Positions 9,017-17,708 of a stretch of DNA of 64,000 nucleotides are shown here, piece by piece. Under the pieces are notes generated by a model that saw only the letters and a program-made list of their open reading frames with translations, had not been told where the DNA came from and did not search any database. Where the stretch lies: positions 62,001-126,000 of the forward strand of contig CABUGV010000003.1 of assembly GCA_902491215.1 (NCBI GenBank), written 5' to 3'. How positions within the stretch are numbered: position 1 is the first letter of the stretch; each line of letters opens with the position of its first letter. Origin of the DNA: 43-108 sp001915545. GTDB taxonomy: Bacteria; Bacteroidota; Bacteroidia; Bacteroidales; Bacteroidaceae. The position numbers and the translations under genes are program-made.

Positions 9017-9110
9017 CATAGTTCCTATAATACATTTGCAGTGTCACAGATGATGACACTGCTATAATAACAAACTTAAGTTGAATATCATTATAAATAT
9101 AGGAACTATG
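9017..9110. promoter_or_regulatory. Inverted repeats around a -7 box, ending on the start codon of the W-repeat gene
   Basis: A 13-bp perfect inverted repeat (CATAGTTCCTATA at 9017-9029, complement at 9098-9110) encloses 68 bp. Inside are a Bacteroidales-type -7 box, TACATTTG (9031-9038), and a second perfect 9-bp palindrome with a 7-base loop (9038-9046/9054-9062). The right outer arm includes the ATG at 9108. It could be an operator, an RNA structure masking the start, or a small invertible promoter. Confidence 0.5.
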
Positions 9111-9626
9111 GCAACAAAAAAGCTTACAAATGAATTTATGGAGAAAGTGCTTAATGATTCTGCGTGGAAAGAACTCTCCAATGACTTTCAATGGACAGAA
9201 CAGATGCTTGAGAAGCATAAAAACAATGTTGATTGGAAAGAAATTTCTCAAAACAGAAACATTGTATGGACGCCGGCTATGTTGGAGAAATTTAAAAAGC
9301 AGATTGATTGGAAAGAACTGTCGGGAATCAGCTGTGAAACCATCTTGACAGAGGAGTGCTTTGAGCAGTTTAAAGATTATTGGAACTGGTCTGAACTGTC
9401 GGATAATGAAAATTTCAGTCTCACATACGAATTGATAGACAGATTTATTGATTTATGGGATTGGTCGAATTTGATAGATCGTTGGTCCGATAGCAATCTG
9501 TACACTGTCGATTTTCTTGAACGCTATGCCGATAAGATTCCGTCTAGTAAATTGCAGGATTCCAGCTTATGGCGAAAACTTGTAAAAGAGCGTGCTATGG
9601 AACTTAAATTGGAAGTGATTGCATAA
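9108..9626 (+). CDS. Protein of about 26-residue tryptophan-rich repeats
   Basis: 172 residues, intracellular by appearance (no signal or membrane segment), acidic. The body is five imperfect units of about 26 residues, each opening with a W-x-x-[LI]-like pair and a helix: WKELSNDF, WKEISQNR, WKELSGIS, WSELSDNE, WSNLIDRW, with a second W or hydrophobic position and an [EQ]xFK-type helix about 12 residues later. Similar WSELSxN repeats occur in scattered bacterial and phage proteins of unknown function; I know no assigned role. The start at ATG 9108 lies in the inverted repeat. A WYL protein follows after a terminator. Confidence 0.7.
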   Translation: MATKKLTNEFMEKVLNDSAWKELSNDFQWTEQMLEKHKNNVDWKEISQNRNIVWTPAMLEKFKKQIDWKELSGISCETILTEECFEQFKDYWNWSELSDNENFSLTYELIDRFIDLWDWSNLIDRWSDSNLYTVDFLERYADKIPSSKLQDSSLWRKLVKERAMELKLEVIA

Positions 9627-9681
9627 GTGGTTTTGCATTTGTGGGTTGGACCAGACAAACTATTTTATTTTTTGATAGTAT

Positions 9682-9720
9682 TTTTAAAGGAGCAACAAGC
9701 TTATTGGTGCTCCTTTAAAA
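9682..9720 (+). terminator. Terminator after the W-repeat gene
   Basis: A 12-bp perfect stem (TTTAAAGGAGCA at 9683-9694, complement at 9708-9719) with flanking A/T runs on both sides. Confidence 0.8.
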
Positions 9721-9854
9721 ATATGTTATTGACTTGAGCGCTTGAAAATATGTTTTATGACAAATTTGTTTGATATTTTTATATCTATGTCTAAATTTGG
9801 CATAAGAGTATATGTTACTTTGTGGCATAACATAAACTATTAGACTATATACTT

Positions 9855-10775
9855 ATGGCTGCTAACAAATTTGGACGATACGTATGGCTTGTGGATCTGA
9901 TAAGATGTCATCCATACATAACTTTCAAGGAAATAAGTGACAATTGGGAAGATTGCGGTTTGGGCGATGGTAAACCGTTGCCGTGGAAAACATTTATGAA
10001 TCATAAAGAGGCTGTGCAGACAATCTTTGATATTGTCATTTCTTGTGATTCCAAACGGGGATATGGATATTATATCGAAGATGCAGATCTGTTGGAAGGA
10101 GATGCTTTCCGTTCGTGGCTGATAGATTCGTATGCTACTTTAAACCAGCTCCAGGCCGACAGGAAACTTGAAAAACGAATCTCGTTCGAGAGAATTCCTT
10201 CCGGAAATAAATTTTTGCAGGTTTTACTTCAAGCAATGCGTCAGAATTCCGTGGTTGAAATCACCCATCAAGGATTTGGCCGGTCGCATGCAAGCACGTT
10301 TCAAGTAGAACCTTATCATCTTAAAGTATATAATCGTCGTTGGTATCTGATAGGTTGGTCGGTGTATTCAAAAGAAATCAGAACATACGCACTTGACAGA
10401 ATACAGAACGTAACGGTTACTGATACTGAATTCAAACTTCCTGATACATTCGATATTGATAAATATTTTGAAGGATGCGTAGGCATTATTGCTGATACCG
10501 ATATCGACATAGAACGTGTGGTAATTAAGGCATACGGTTGGGCAAGGAAGTATTTGGCAACCCTGCCGATACATGATTCTCAGCGCGAGATTTCGTCTGA
10601 TGATGAATCTACAACTTTCGAGATGACGGTTCGTCCTACATACGATTTCCTTCAAGCATTGCTTCAACAGGCCGACCAGATAGAGGTTATCGAACCTCAA
10701 TGGGTAAAAGATGAAATATGCCGGTTTGCAGAAAACATATTGTCTTACTATAAAATATCCGATAATGCACAATAA
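9855..10775 (+). CDS. WYL-domain transcriptional regulator
   Basis: 306 residues. The N-terminal region (about 1-90) looks like a winged-helix domain. The WYL domain lies at about 110-210: PYHLKVYNRRWYLIGWS followed by IRTYALDRI is diagnostic. A C-terminal extension (about 215-300) is typical of WCX tails. WYL domains bind nucleic acids or nucleotides and often regulate defence or DNA-repair genes. The 3' end overlaps the exonuclease gene by 11 bases, so the two are made together. Confidence 0.88.
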   Translation: MAANKFGRYVWLVDLIRCHPYITFKEISDNWEDCGLGDGKPLPWKTFMNHKEAVQTIFDIVISCDSKRGYGYYIEDADLLEGDAFRSWLIDSYATLNQLQADRKLEKRISFERIPSGNKFLQVLLQAMRQNSVVEITHQGFGRSHASTFQVEPYHLKVYNRRWYLIGWSVYSKEIRTYALDRIQNVTVTDTEFKLPDTFDIDKYFEGCVGIIADTDIDIERVVIKAYGWARKYLATLPIHDSQREISSDDESTTFEMTVRPTYDFLQALLQQADQIEVIEPQWVKDEICRFAENILSYYKISDNAQ

Positions 10776-11283
10776 ATCAGATATCAATTTCATAGCAATT
10801 GACTTCGAGACAGCTACTTCCAAACGTGCTTCAATATGTGAGGTAGGCATCTGTGTCGTTCGAAATGGAGAGATTGCAGAAACACGTTCATGGCTTGTAC
10901 GTCCTGAAGACAACCGCTATCAGTATTGGAATATAAAAGTACATGGCATCCGTCCGCAGGATACAGAAGATGCCCCGGATTTCCGTCAGGTATGGGAAGA
11001 GATAGAACGAACCTATCTCGATGAGTTTGATACATTTGTGGCTCATAATGTTCCTTTTGATCGCAGTTGTCTGCAGCATTCTGCCGAACTCTACCGTATT
11101 CATCTGCCAGAACTGAAATGGATTTGCTCTCTACAGATGGCGCGTAAGATATATTCTTTTGGTTGCAATTCTCTTGACTATCTTTGTGAACAACTTGGTA
11201 TAGAACAAGGCACGCATCATCGTGCCGGTGATGATGCGGAGATGTGTGCACGGTTGTATCTTAAAGAATTACAACAGTATTAA
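10765..11283 (+). CDS. DnaQ-like 3'-5' exonuclease
   Basis: 172 residues from MHNKSDINF; earlier in-frame starts lie deep inside the WYL gene. All DEDDh exonuclease motifs are present: DFET (13-16, ExoI), VAHNVPFDRSCL (ExoII, near residue 95) and HHRAGDDAEM (ExoIII, near 150). There is no polymerase or helicase domain, so it is a stand-alone enzyme expected to degrade single strands or trim 3' ends. It overlaps the WYL gene by 11 bases. A truncated, nearly identical 3' copy exists at 19988-20159. Confidence 0.9.
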   Translation: MHNKSDINFIAIDFETATSKRASICEVGICVVRNGEIAETRSWLVRPEDNRYQYWNIKVHGIRPQDTEDAPDFRQVWEEIERTYLDEFDTFVAHNVPFDRSCLQHSAELYRIHLPELKWICSLQMARKIYSFGCNSLDYLCEQLGIEQGTHHRAGDDAEMCARLYLKELQQY

Positions 11284-11319
11284 TTTGTAAATGCGTATGA
11301 TTGGGGTATCAGAACAAGA

Positions 11320-11357
11320 TGGTTACAAACAAGTAAATGCGTTTGTTTGTGTAACCA
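11320..11357 (+). repeat. Imperfect inverted repeat downstream of the exonuclease gene
   Basis: TGGTTACAAACAA is followed within about 40 bases by its complement carrying a two-base bulge. It may terminate the exonuclease transcript or bind a regulator of the downstream response-regulator gene. Confidence 0.45.
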
Positions 11358-11360
11358 ACT

Positions 11361-11388
11361 TTTGTATTTAAATAAAAACGTATCTTTG
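11361..11388 (+). promoter_or_regulatory. Candidate sigma-ABfr promoter of the sigma-54 response regulator
   Basis: A TTTG at 11361-11364 and a TATCTTTG (TAnnTTTG) at 11381-11388 lie about 37 bases ahead of the start codon. The spacing is a little short of the usual Bacteroides arrangement. Confidence 0.55.
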
Positions 11389-11424
11389 TATCTATTAAAA
11401 AGATCTATAAAAATCAATTAAATT

Positions 11425-12753
11425 ATGATACAAATTCTTGTAATAGATGATGAAGAACCCATTCGTAAACTATTAGCTCGAATTATAGAATTAGAAGGTT
11501 ATAAAGTATCGACTGCTGGTTGTTGCAGTGAGGCATTGCAACAGTTGCGCAAACAGCAGTACGACGTTATTCTTTGTGATGTGTTTTTACCTGACGGCAA
11601 TGGAGTAGATTTTATCTTTGATATTAAAAAGTATTCCAGTGATGCCGCAATAATATTATTAACAGCACATGGCAATATTCAGGATGGTGTACAAGCAATC
11701 AAGAATGGAGCTTTTGACTATATCACGAAAGGGGATGATAACCGTAAAATTATCCCTACTATAAATCGTGCTGTTGACGAAACCGAGAAAAAGAAAGGTA
11801 AGAAAACGGCCTCAGTGGCTTATTCTTTTGATTCCATTGTAGGAGATTCAAAAGAACTCAAGCAGGCAATAGCATTGGCACAGAAAGTTTCAAAAACCGA
11901 TGCCGCAGTTTTACTTACTGGAGAAACTGGAACTGGTAAAGAAGTTTTTGCTCATGCCATACATCAGGCCAGTGAAAGAGCCGCACGTCCTATTGTAGAT
12001 ATAAATTGTTCGGCTTTTAGTAAGGACCTGTTGGAAAGTGAATTGTTCGGCTACAAGGCCGGCGCTTTTACCGGTGCATTAAGGGATAAAAAAGGATTGT
12101 TTGAAGTTGCTAACCACGGAACTATTTTTTTAGATGAAATAGGAGAGATGGCTTTTGACCTTCAGGCTAGGCTTTTGCGTGTCTTGGAAACTGGAGAGTA
12201 TATAAAGATAGGTGATACCAAACCGACAAAGGTGGATGTCAGAATCATATCAGCGACGAACAGGGACTTAAAGAAAGAGATAGATAATGGTAACTTCCGT
12301 GAAGATTTATATTTCCGTTTATCTGTTTTTCAGATAAGTTTGCCTCCGTTGCGTGAAAGGAAGGATGATATTGAAAGTCTTTCATATATGTTTCTGGACA
12401 AATTTGCCAATCAACTTAAAAAGAAAATTACTGGAATAACTCCAGAAGTACTTGATATATTAAAGAATGCAAAGTGGAAAGGAAATGTAAGAGAACTTAG
12501 AAATGTAATCGAAAGATGTTCTATTGTATGCGAAGGGCAGATAACATTTGAAGATTTGCCTTTGGATTTGCAAAGATCCAAATCAGATGTTGCACCTGAA
12601 AAAGACAGCTTTGAATTGGCAGAAATCGAAAGGATGCATATCACTAAGGTGTTGCAATATACAAACGGCAATAAAACAGAAGCTGCACGTCTTTTGAAAA
12701 TAGGCTTGGCTACTCTTTATCGTAAGATTGAAGCATATAAGATAAATGTATGA
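11425..12753 (+). CDS. Sigma-54-dependent response regulator (NtrC/AtoC type), probable Kdp regulator
   Basis: 442 residues. The receiver domain (1-120) has Asp52 in CDVFLPDG as phospho-acceptor and Lys102 near its end. The AAA+ sigma-54 activation domain (about 135-370) has Walker A GETGTGKE (166-173), the sigma-54 contact loop GAFTGA (213-218) and Walker B FLDEIGE (about 235-241). A Fis-type helix-turn-helix closes it (NKTEAARLLKIGLATLYRKI). It replaces the OmpR-type KdpE seen in E. coli: it sits back to back with the KdpD sensor half, and a sigma-54 promoter precedes the kdp structural genes. That role is inferred from context. Confidence 0.92.
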   Translation: MIQILVIDDEEPIRKLLARIIELEGYKVSTAGCCSEALQQLRKQQYDVILCDVFLPDGNGVDFIFDIKKYSSDAAIILLTAHGNIQDGVQAIKNGAFDYITKGDDNRKIIPTINRAVDETEKKKGKKTASVAYSFDSIVGDSKELKQAIALAQKVSKTDAAVLLTGETGTGKEVFAHAIHQASERAARPIVDINCSAFSKDLLESELFGYKAGAFTGALRDKKGLFEVANHGTIFLDEIGEMAFDLQARLLRVLETGEYIKIGDTKPTKVDVRIISATNRDLKKEIDNGNFREDLYFRLSVFQISLPPLRERKDDIESLSYMFLDKFANQLKKKITGITPEVLDILKNAKWKGNVRELRNVIERCSIVCEGQITFEDLPLDLQRSKSDVAPEKDSFELAEIERMHITKVLQYTNGNKTEAARLLKIGLATLYRKIEAYKINV

Positions 12754-12762
12754 TAATAAAAA

Positions 12763-12807
12763 CAAACTGTTTACAAGCAAATGTGTAAAATGCTTGTAAA
12801 CAGTTTG
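12763..12807. terminator. 17-bp perfect hairpin between the response regulator and kdpD
   Basis: Arms CAAACTGTTTACAAGCA (12763-12779) and its complement (12791-12807). It lies between convergent genes. It is related in sequence to the hairpin at 5512-5572. Confidence 0.82.
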
Positions 12808-12841
12808 CTTTATCAATAATAATCGGACTGTGCCGTGCCTT

Positions 12842-13972
12842 TCATTGCGGAAAAATAATCAATTTTATATTCATTCTTGAAAGGTTTTTAAGAAAATATC
12901 TGTATCGATGTATCTTAAATATTTTACTAAAGTTTAGGGCTGGTTGTCCGATGCAAACTGTTGTAATATGGCGTTCGTTACATACGTCTATGATGGTTTG
13001 TATAATATCAGGTGATGCAATTTGTATTAATTCACCCCCCAGCTCTGTTACAAGTTTAAAATGGTTCAGTAAATGTCTCTGATCTGATAAATTTATCTTA
13101 TCAGGACTTTCCGAAGGTGTCTGAACATACAAAGCCATAAAATCGGTATTGTATCGCGATGCAAGTCGTGCTGTACTACGTATGATGTTTCTCGGAGTTT
13201 TCTCGTTGCTGCTTATACATGCAAGGTACAATTCTCTATGAATCGCTTTTTCTTCAGGGATTACTTCCGTCTCAACTTTTTTTTCTACCCGAAATGCTAC
13301 TTCTTTAAGAGCTAATTCTCGTAATTGAAGAATATTTTCTGTCTTGAAAAAGTTATTAAGTGCAGTTTGTATTTTTTCGGTTTTATAAATTTTCCCTGCT
13401 TTTAAACGGTTAATGAGTTCTTCTGCAGTCAAGTCGATATTTACAACCTCATCAGCTTCCTCCAAAACTTTATCTGGAATGCGTTCCTTTACTTCAATTC
13501 CGGCTATACCTTTAATATCTTCATTCAGACTTTCAATATGTTGAATATTTACAGCAGATATAACATTGATGCCGGCCTCCAGAAGATCCATCACGTCTTG
13601 CCATCGTTTTTCATTTCGACAACCATCAACATTTGTATGTGCAAGTTCATCAACTATTACCAGTTCTGGATGCAACTGAAGAATTGCATCCAGATCCATT
13701 TCTTCGAGCTCTTTCCCTTTGTAAAATATCTTCTTACGAGGAATAACAGGTAGTCCTTTAAGCTGTGCTTCTGTACCGGCACGTCCATGTGTCTCAACGT
13801 AACCAATCTGTACGTCAATTCCGTTGTCCAACATTTCATGTGCTTCCTGCAGCATTTTGTATGTTTTACCAACACCGGCAATCATTCCTATATAGACTTT
13901 AAAAACACCTCTTTGTGAACTTTTTATCAGATTCAAGAAATGACGTATATTTTCTTCTTTATCAGCCATCAT
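12842..13972 (-). CDS. kdpD: KdpD sensor half (KdpD N-domain plus USP domain, no kinase)
   Basis: 376 residues; two adjacent ATGs could start it. The KdpD N-terminal domain (about 20-230) has Walker A GMIAGVGKT (29-37) and Walker B VIVDELAHTN. A universal-stress-protein domain (about 245-376) follows, which in KdpD homologues binds small nucleotides such as c-di-AMP. The four membrane helices and kinase domain of E. coli KdpD are absent, so this is a cytosolic sensor that must act on a separate kinase, most likely the one at 5591-7045. It is the last gene of the kdpFABC-porin-kdpD series. Confidence 0.93.
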   Translation of the reverse strand: MMADKEENIRHFLNLIKSSQRGVFKVYIGMIAGVGKTYKMLQEAHEMLDNGIDVQIGYVETHGRAGTEAQLKGLPVIPRKKIFYKGKELEEMDLDAILQLHPELVIVDELAHTNVDGCRNEKRWQDVMDLLEAGINVISAVNIQHIESLNEDIKGIAGIEVKERIPDKVLEEADEVVNIDLTAEELINRLKAGKIYKTEKIQTALNNFFKTENILQLRELALKEVAFRVEKKVETEVIPEEKAIHRELYLACISSNEKTPRNIIRSTARLASRYNTDFMALYVQTPSESPDKINLSDQRHLLNHFKLVTELGGELIQIASPDIIQTIIDVCNERHITTVCIGQPALNFSKIFKIHRYRYFLKNLSRMNIKLIIFPQ

Positions 13973-14099
13973 TCTACATAAATTTATTATTATGTATCAA
14001 GTGTGTAAATTTAAAATGATTTTACAGCTTTGTATTAATAGTAAGCCTGAAAATTCTAATTGGATAAAGCTGTCCACCAAAACTTTAAGTCTTAGACTA

Positions 14100-14819
14100 T
14101 TAAAATCCTAAGTTAAATCCTGCTACAAGATATGTACGATCACTCACAGGTGCTATTACAGCTTGTATAAATACAGGAATAGAGAATTTATCTGTAACTT
14201 TTAGGTCCTTATTGCATTTTAAAGAAATGTCTGTAAATGCTGCCTTATTATGGTAATATCCTTTCCATGGTGTAAAACCTATTGCTGGAGTAAGAGTTAT
14301 ATCTGCAGGTAGTGAGATTAAATATGACGCATTAATATAGGTAGAAGCTTGGAGTTTTCCTTCTTCATTTTTGTCCGCTCCTGCAAACATTGTGCTCCAT
14401 AAAAGAGCCAAAGGAAAAGATTCACCAAAGCAATATGCCAGAGTGCCTTCAAAAAAATGAGAATCCTTATAGTGTCCGTATGGTTTATTTACTCCAGACC
14501 ACCAATAATCAGATACAGTAATTGAGAAATTATTTAATGAATAACTCAAATTTATATCAAACTCTTTAGCGGGAGATTCAACGTTCCATCTGCTTAATGT
14601 TTGACTGCCCCATACATTAAGAGCAATGCCCGCATAGCTTAAAGTTAAAGATGGCTGTACAGAGAAACCTGAGTTCTGGTCAGCACCGCGCCATATATAA
14701 TCAGAGACAAAATTCACATTACCGCTAACGGTGAATTTATTTTGAGCATGAGTTTTAATTGGAAATATCATTGCGACAACCATTACGACCGCAAATGTTT
14801 TTATAATTATCTTTTTCAT
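14100..14819 (-). CDS. Putative outer-membrane porin (TorF-like)
   Basis: 239 residues with a signal peptide ending near AQN (about 26). The mature part is a run of alternating amphipathic strands, rich in aromatic residues, ending in the beta-barrel signature LVAGFNLGF with a terminal Phe. The opening FTVSGNVNFVSDYIWRGADQ resembles TorF-family putative porins. In this kdp operon it may help ions cross the outer membrane; that role is inferred from position only. Confidence 0.72.
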   Translation of the reverse strand: MKKIIIKTFAVVMVVAMIFPIKTHAQNKFTVSGNVNFVSDYIWRGADQNSGFSVQPSLTLSYAGIALNVWGSQTLSRWNVESPAKEFDINLSYSLNNFSITVSDYWWSGVNKPYGHYKDSHFFEGTLAYCFGESFPLALLWSTMFAGADKNEEGKLQASTYINASYLISLPADITLTPAIGFTPWKGYYHNKAAFTDISLKCNKDLKVTDKFSIPVFIQAVIAPVSDRTYLVAGFNLGF

Positions 14820-14881
14820 GATTATGATAATGTATAACGATATTGATTAATATTTATAATATGAAAACTTTTTGTTGTAGT

Positions 14882-14946
14882 AGCCAATCTTTCTCCTGTT
14901 TTCTGTATCTGCAAATAATTGGCTGGTACAGAATCCAGGAGAAAAG
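14882..14946 (-). promoter_or_regulatory. Overlapping hairpins between kdpC and the porin gene
   Basis: TCTCCTG (near 14892) can pair with CAGGAGA (near 14936), and inside it TTCTGTA with TACAGAA. A third pair, AGCCAAT (14882-14888) with ATTGGCT (14918-14924), interlocks with these, so the two folds exclude each other or form a pseudoknot. It could attenuate or stabilise the kdpC-porin transcript. Confidence 0.45.
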
Positions 14947-14977
14947 ACTGTTGATAGTATATTACCAGAAGCTTAAA

Positions 14978-15562
14978 TTAATCTATCGTAGGATTAGCTT
15001 CTTCCATTGCAACATTTAGTTTTAGAACATTGATTTTTGCAGGACCGAAAATGCCTAGCAATGGTTTTTCTACCATCTTGTCTACTATAGCTTTAACATC
15101 AGATTCATTCATACCTCTTGCTTTTGCAACACGTTTTATCTGCACATAAGCACATTCTGGTGTTATGTCTGGATCAAGACCTGAAGCACTTGCTGTTACC
15201 ATTTCTGAAGGAACATCCTTACGTTTCAAGTATGGATGGTGTGCCAAGAATGTATCAATTCTAGCCTCTACCTCTGCAAGATATTCCTCATTAGTGACAC
15301 TCTTATTGCTGCCTGCAGAACTTGTACCGTCATATCCGTCTCCGGCACACGAAGGTCGACCCCAGAAGAAAACATCTTTTGTAAAAACTTGTCCTACGTT
15401 TGCAGCACCAACCACTTTGCCGTTAAGTTTTACAGTTTCTGCATTACCTCCTTCGCCTGGAGCTGCAAATTGTGCGAAAACCCATAATACCAATATATAG
15501 CACACCGAAAAGAATATACAGAATACCAATGTGATTCGGATTGATTTTACTAAATTTTTCAT
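14978..15562 (-). CDS. kdpC: KdpC, potassium-transporting ATPase subunit C
   Basis: 194 residues, normal length. One N-terminal membrane helix (about 10-30) is followed by a periplasmic domain with FWGRPSCAGDGYDGTSSAGSN, the family hallmark (usually GRPS...Y...SGGSN). The C-terminal half holds GLDPDITPECAYVQIKRVAKARG. KdpC stabilises the KdpFABC complex and its affinity for K+. It lies 18 bases downstream of kdpB. Confidence 0.96.
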   Translation of the reverse strand: MKNLVKSIRITLVFCIFFSVCYILVLWVFAQFAAPGEGGNAETVKLNGKVVGAANVGQVFTKDVFFWGRPSCAGDGYDGTSSAGSNKSVTNEEYLAEVEARIDTFLAHHPYLKRKDVPSEMVTASASGLDPDITPECAYVQIKRVAKARGMNESDVKAIVDKMVEKPLLGIFGPAKINVLKLNVAMEEANPTID

Positions 15563-15580
15563 AATTGTCTTTTGTTTTTA

Positions 15581-17617
15581 TTAGAAGAATAATCCTATGA
15601 ATAAATCTATAAGTTTGATACCTATGAAAGGAGCAATAATGCCGCCAACTCCGTATATGAGAAGGTTTCGGCGAAGTAATGCACTAGCTCCGATTGGTTT
15701 GTATTCAACACCTTTAAGAGCTAATGGTATCAGGATTGGTATGATTATTGCATTGAATATGATGGCGGAGAGAATAGCACTTTCAGGACTATGCAGGCCC
15801 ATGATGTTAAGTGCTCCCAGCTGAGGCACGGAAACCATAAACAATGCAGGGATTATTGCAAAGTACTTGGCAACATCGTTTGCAATCGAGAATGTAGTAA
15901 GAGTGCCGCGTGTCATCAGCAACTGCTTTCCGATTTCTACTATCTCGATAAGCTTTGTCGGGTCGTTGTCAAGGTCTACCATGTTGCCGGCTTCTTTTGC
16001 CGCTTGGGTTCCGCTATTCATTGCTACGCCTACATTTGCCTGTGCAAGGGCAGGGGCATCGTTTGTGCCGTCGCCCATCATAGCTACCAGTTTGCCGGCT
16101 GCCTGTTCCTTTTTGATGTAATTCATTTTATCTTCAGGTTTGGCTTCTGCTATAAAATCATCTACACCTGCTTTTTCAGCAATATATTTTGCTGTCAGTG
16201 GATTATCACCTGTAACCATCACGGTTTTTACTCCCATCTTACGTAAGCGCTCAAAACGTTCTTCTATGCCTGGTTTGATGATATCTTGCAACTCTATAAC
16301 ACCTGCTATCTCCTTATTGATGCATACGACCAATGGAGTACCGCCATTGCTTGTAATCCTCTTGATAATATCTTCCGTTTCTTTAGGAAATTTATTGCCG
16401 GCTGCATTAACTATGTTACGAATTGCATCAAATGCTCCCTTTCGGATTTGTGTACCATCTTTTAAGTTTATTCCAGAACATTTTGTTTCTGCCGTAAATT
16501 TGATCATGTGTGCACCTTCTGTATTCAGATCGCGCATACGGAGGCCTTGTTCGCGTCCTAACTCAATTATAGATTTTCCTTCAGGCGTGTCATCTGATGC
16601 AGAAGACAGCATGCATGCTTCTATAAAGCTTTGTTTATCATGACCTGCGGCAGGGTAAAAGTCCGTAGCTTTACGATTGCCGATTGTTATTGTTCCTGTT
16701 TTGTCAAGAAGGAGCGTGTCTATATCACCGGCAGTCTCAACAGCTTTTCCCGATTTAGTAATTACGTTTGCACGCAATGCGCGGTCCATGCCGGCTATAC
16801 CAATTGCAGAAAGCAATCCGCCAATAGTTGTAGGTATCAAACAAACGAAAAGTGAAATAAACGCTGCAATGGTAATGACTGTATTGGAATAGTCTGCCAT
16901 CGGTTTAAGAGTGATACAAACTACGAGGAATACTAATGTAAATACGGCTAAAAGAATAGTAAGCGCAATCTCATTTGGCGTTTTCTGTCGACTTGCTCCC
17001 TCTACCAATGCAATCATTTTATCCAGGAAACTTTCACCTGGTTGAGTAGTTACAACAGCCTTTATGTGGTCTGAAAGAACCTTCGTTCCACCTGTCACAG
17101 AACTCTTGTCGCCTCCAGCCTCACGAATAACTGGAGCTGATTCACCTGTTATGGCGCTTTCATCTATGGAAGCAAGACCTTCTATTATTTCGCCATCAGC
17201 AGGAATAATATCACCTGCTTCACATTCAAATATATCACCTTTTTTAAGTCGTGAACTGCTCACTGTTTTTGTCTCTCCATTTACAATAAGTTTTGCAGGA
17301 GTTTCTTCGCGAGTCTTGCGCAAGCTGTCTGCCTGAGCTTTGCCTCGAGCTTCAGCAATTGCTTCAGCAAAATTTGCGAACAACAATGTCAGGAAAAGTA
17401 TTATAAATACCCACAAGTTGTAAATAAACGAGCCTTGCGAAGTACTGAATGCAGAATATACTGTAACGAACAACATTATCAGAGTTGAAACTTCAACTGT
17501 GAACATTATTGGGTTTTTAATCATTATTTTCGGATTCAGCTTTACAAATGACTGTTTCAAGCTTTCTATAACCTGATCCTTTTGAAATAGCGATGTATTT
17601 TGATTCTTTGAATTCAT
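15581..17617 (-). CDS. kdpB: KdpB, P-type ATPase subunit of the potassium pump
   Basis: 678 residues. It is the energy-coupling subunit of KdpFABC. The actuator motif TGES is at 157-160, the phosphorylated Asp305 is in DKTGTITIGN, and the hinge MMGDGTNDAPALAQANVG and the KGxxD-free KdpB-type membrane layout are present. Membrane segments cluster at about 35-80, 215-270 and the last 110 residues. It lies between kdpA (91 bases upstream) and kdpC on one transcript. Confidence 0.97.
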   Translation of the reverse strand: MNSKNQNTSLFQKDQVIESLKQSFVKLNPKIMIKNPIMFTVEVSTLIMLFVTVYSAFSTSQGSFIYNLWVFIILFLTLLFANFAEAIAEARGKAQADSLRKTREETPAKLIVNGETKTVSSSRLKKGDIFECEAGDIIPADGEIIEGLASIDESAITGESAPVIREAGGDKSSVTGGTKVLSDHIKAVVTTQPGESFLDKMIALVEGASRQKTPNEIALTILLAVFTLVFLVVCITLKPMADYSNTVITIAAFISLFVCLIPTTIGGLLSAIGIAGMDRALRANVITKSGKAVETAGDIDTLLLDKTGTITIGNRKATDFYPAAGHDKQSFIEACMLSSASDDTPEGKSIIELGREQGLRMRDLNTEGAHMIKFTAETKCSGINLKDGTQIRKGAFDAIRNIVNAAGNKFPKETEDIIKRITSNGGTPLVVCINKEIAGVIELQDIIKPGIEERFERLRKMGVKTVMVTGDNPLTAKYIAEKAGVDDFIAEAKPEDKMNYIKKEQAAGKLVAMMGDGTNDAPALAQANVGVAMNSGTQAAKEAGNMVDLDNDPTKLIEIVEIGKQLLMTRGTLTTFSIANDVAKYFAIIPALFMVSVPQLGALNIMGLHSPESAILSAIIFNAIIIPILIPLALKGVEYKPIGASALLRRNLLIYGVGGIIAPFIGIKLIDLFIGLFF

Positions 17618-17708
17618 ATCTTAAATTTTTTATAGGGTAGGTAAGGATACCATCTTTTGACCAAGTGTGGTTATCCGACTTGCCAACTTAAACTTTGATA
17701 TATTGGAT

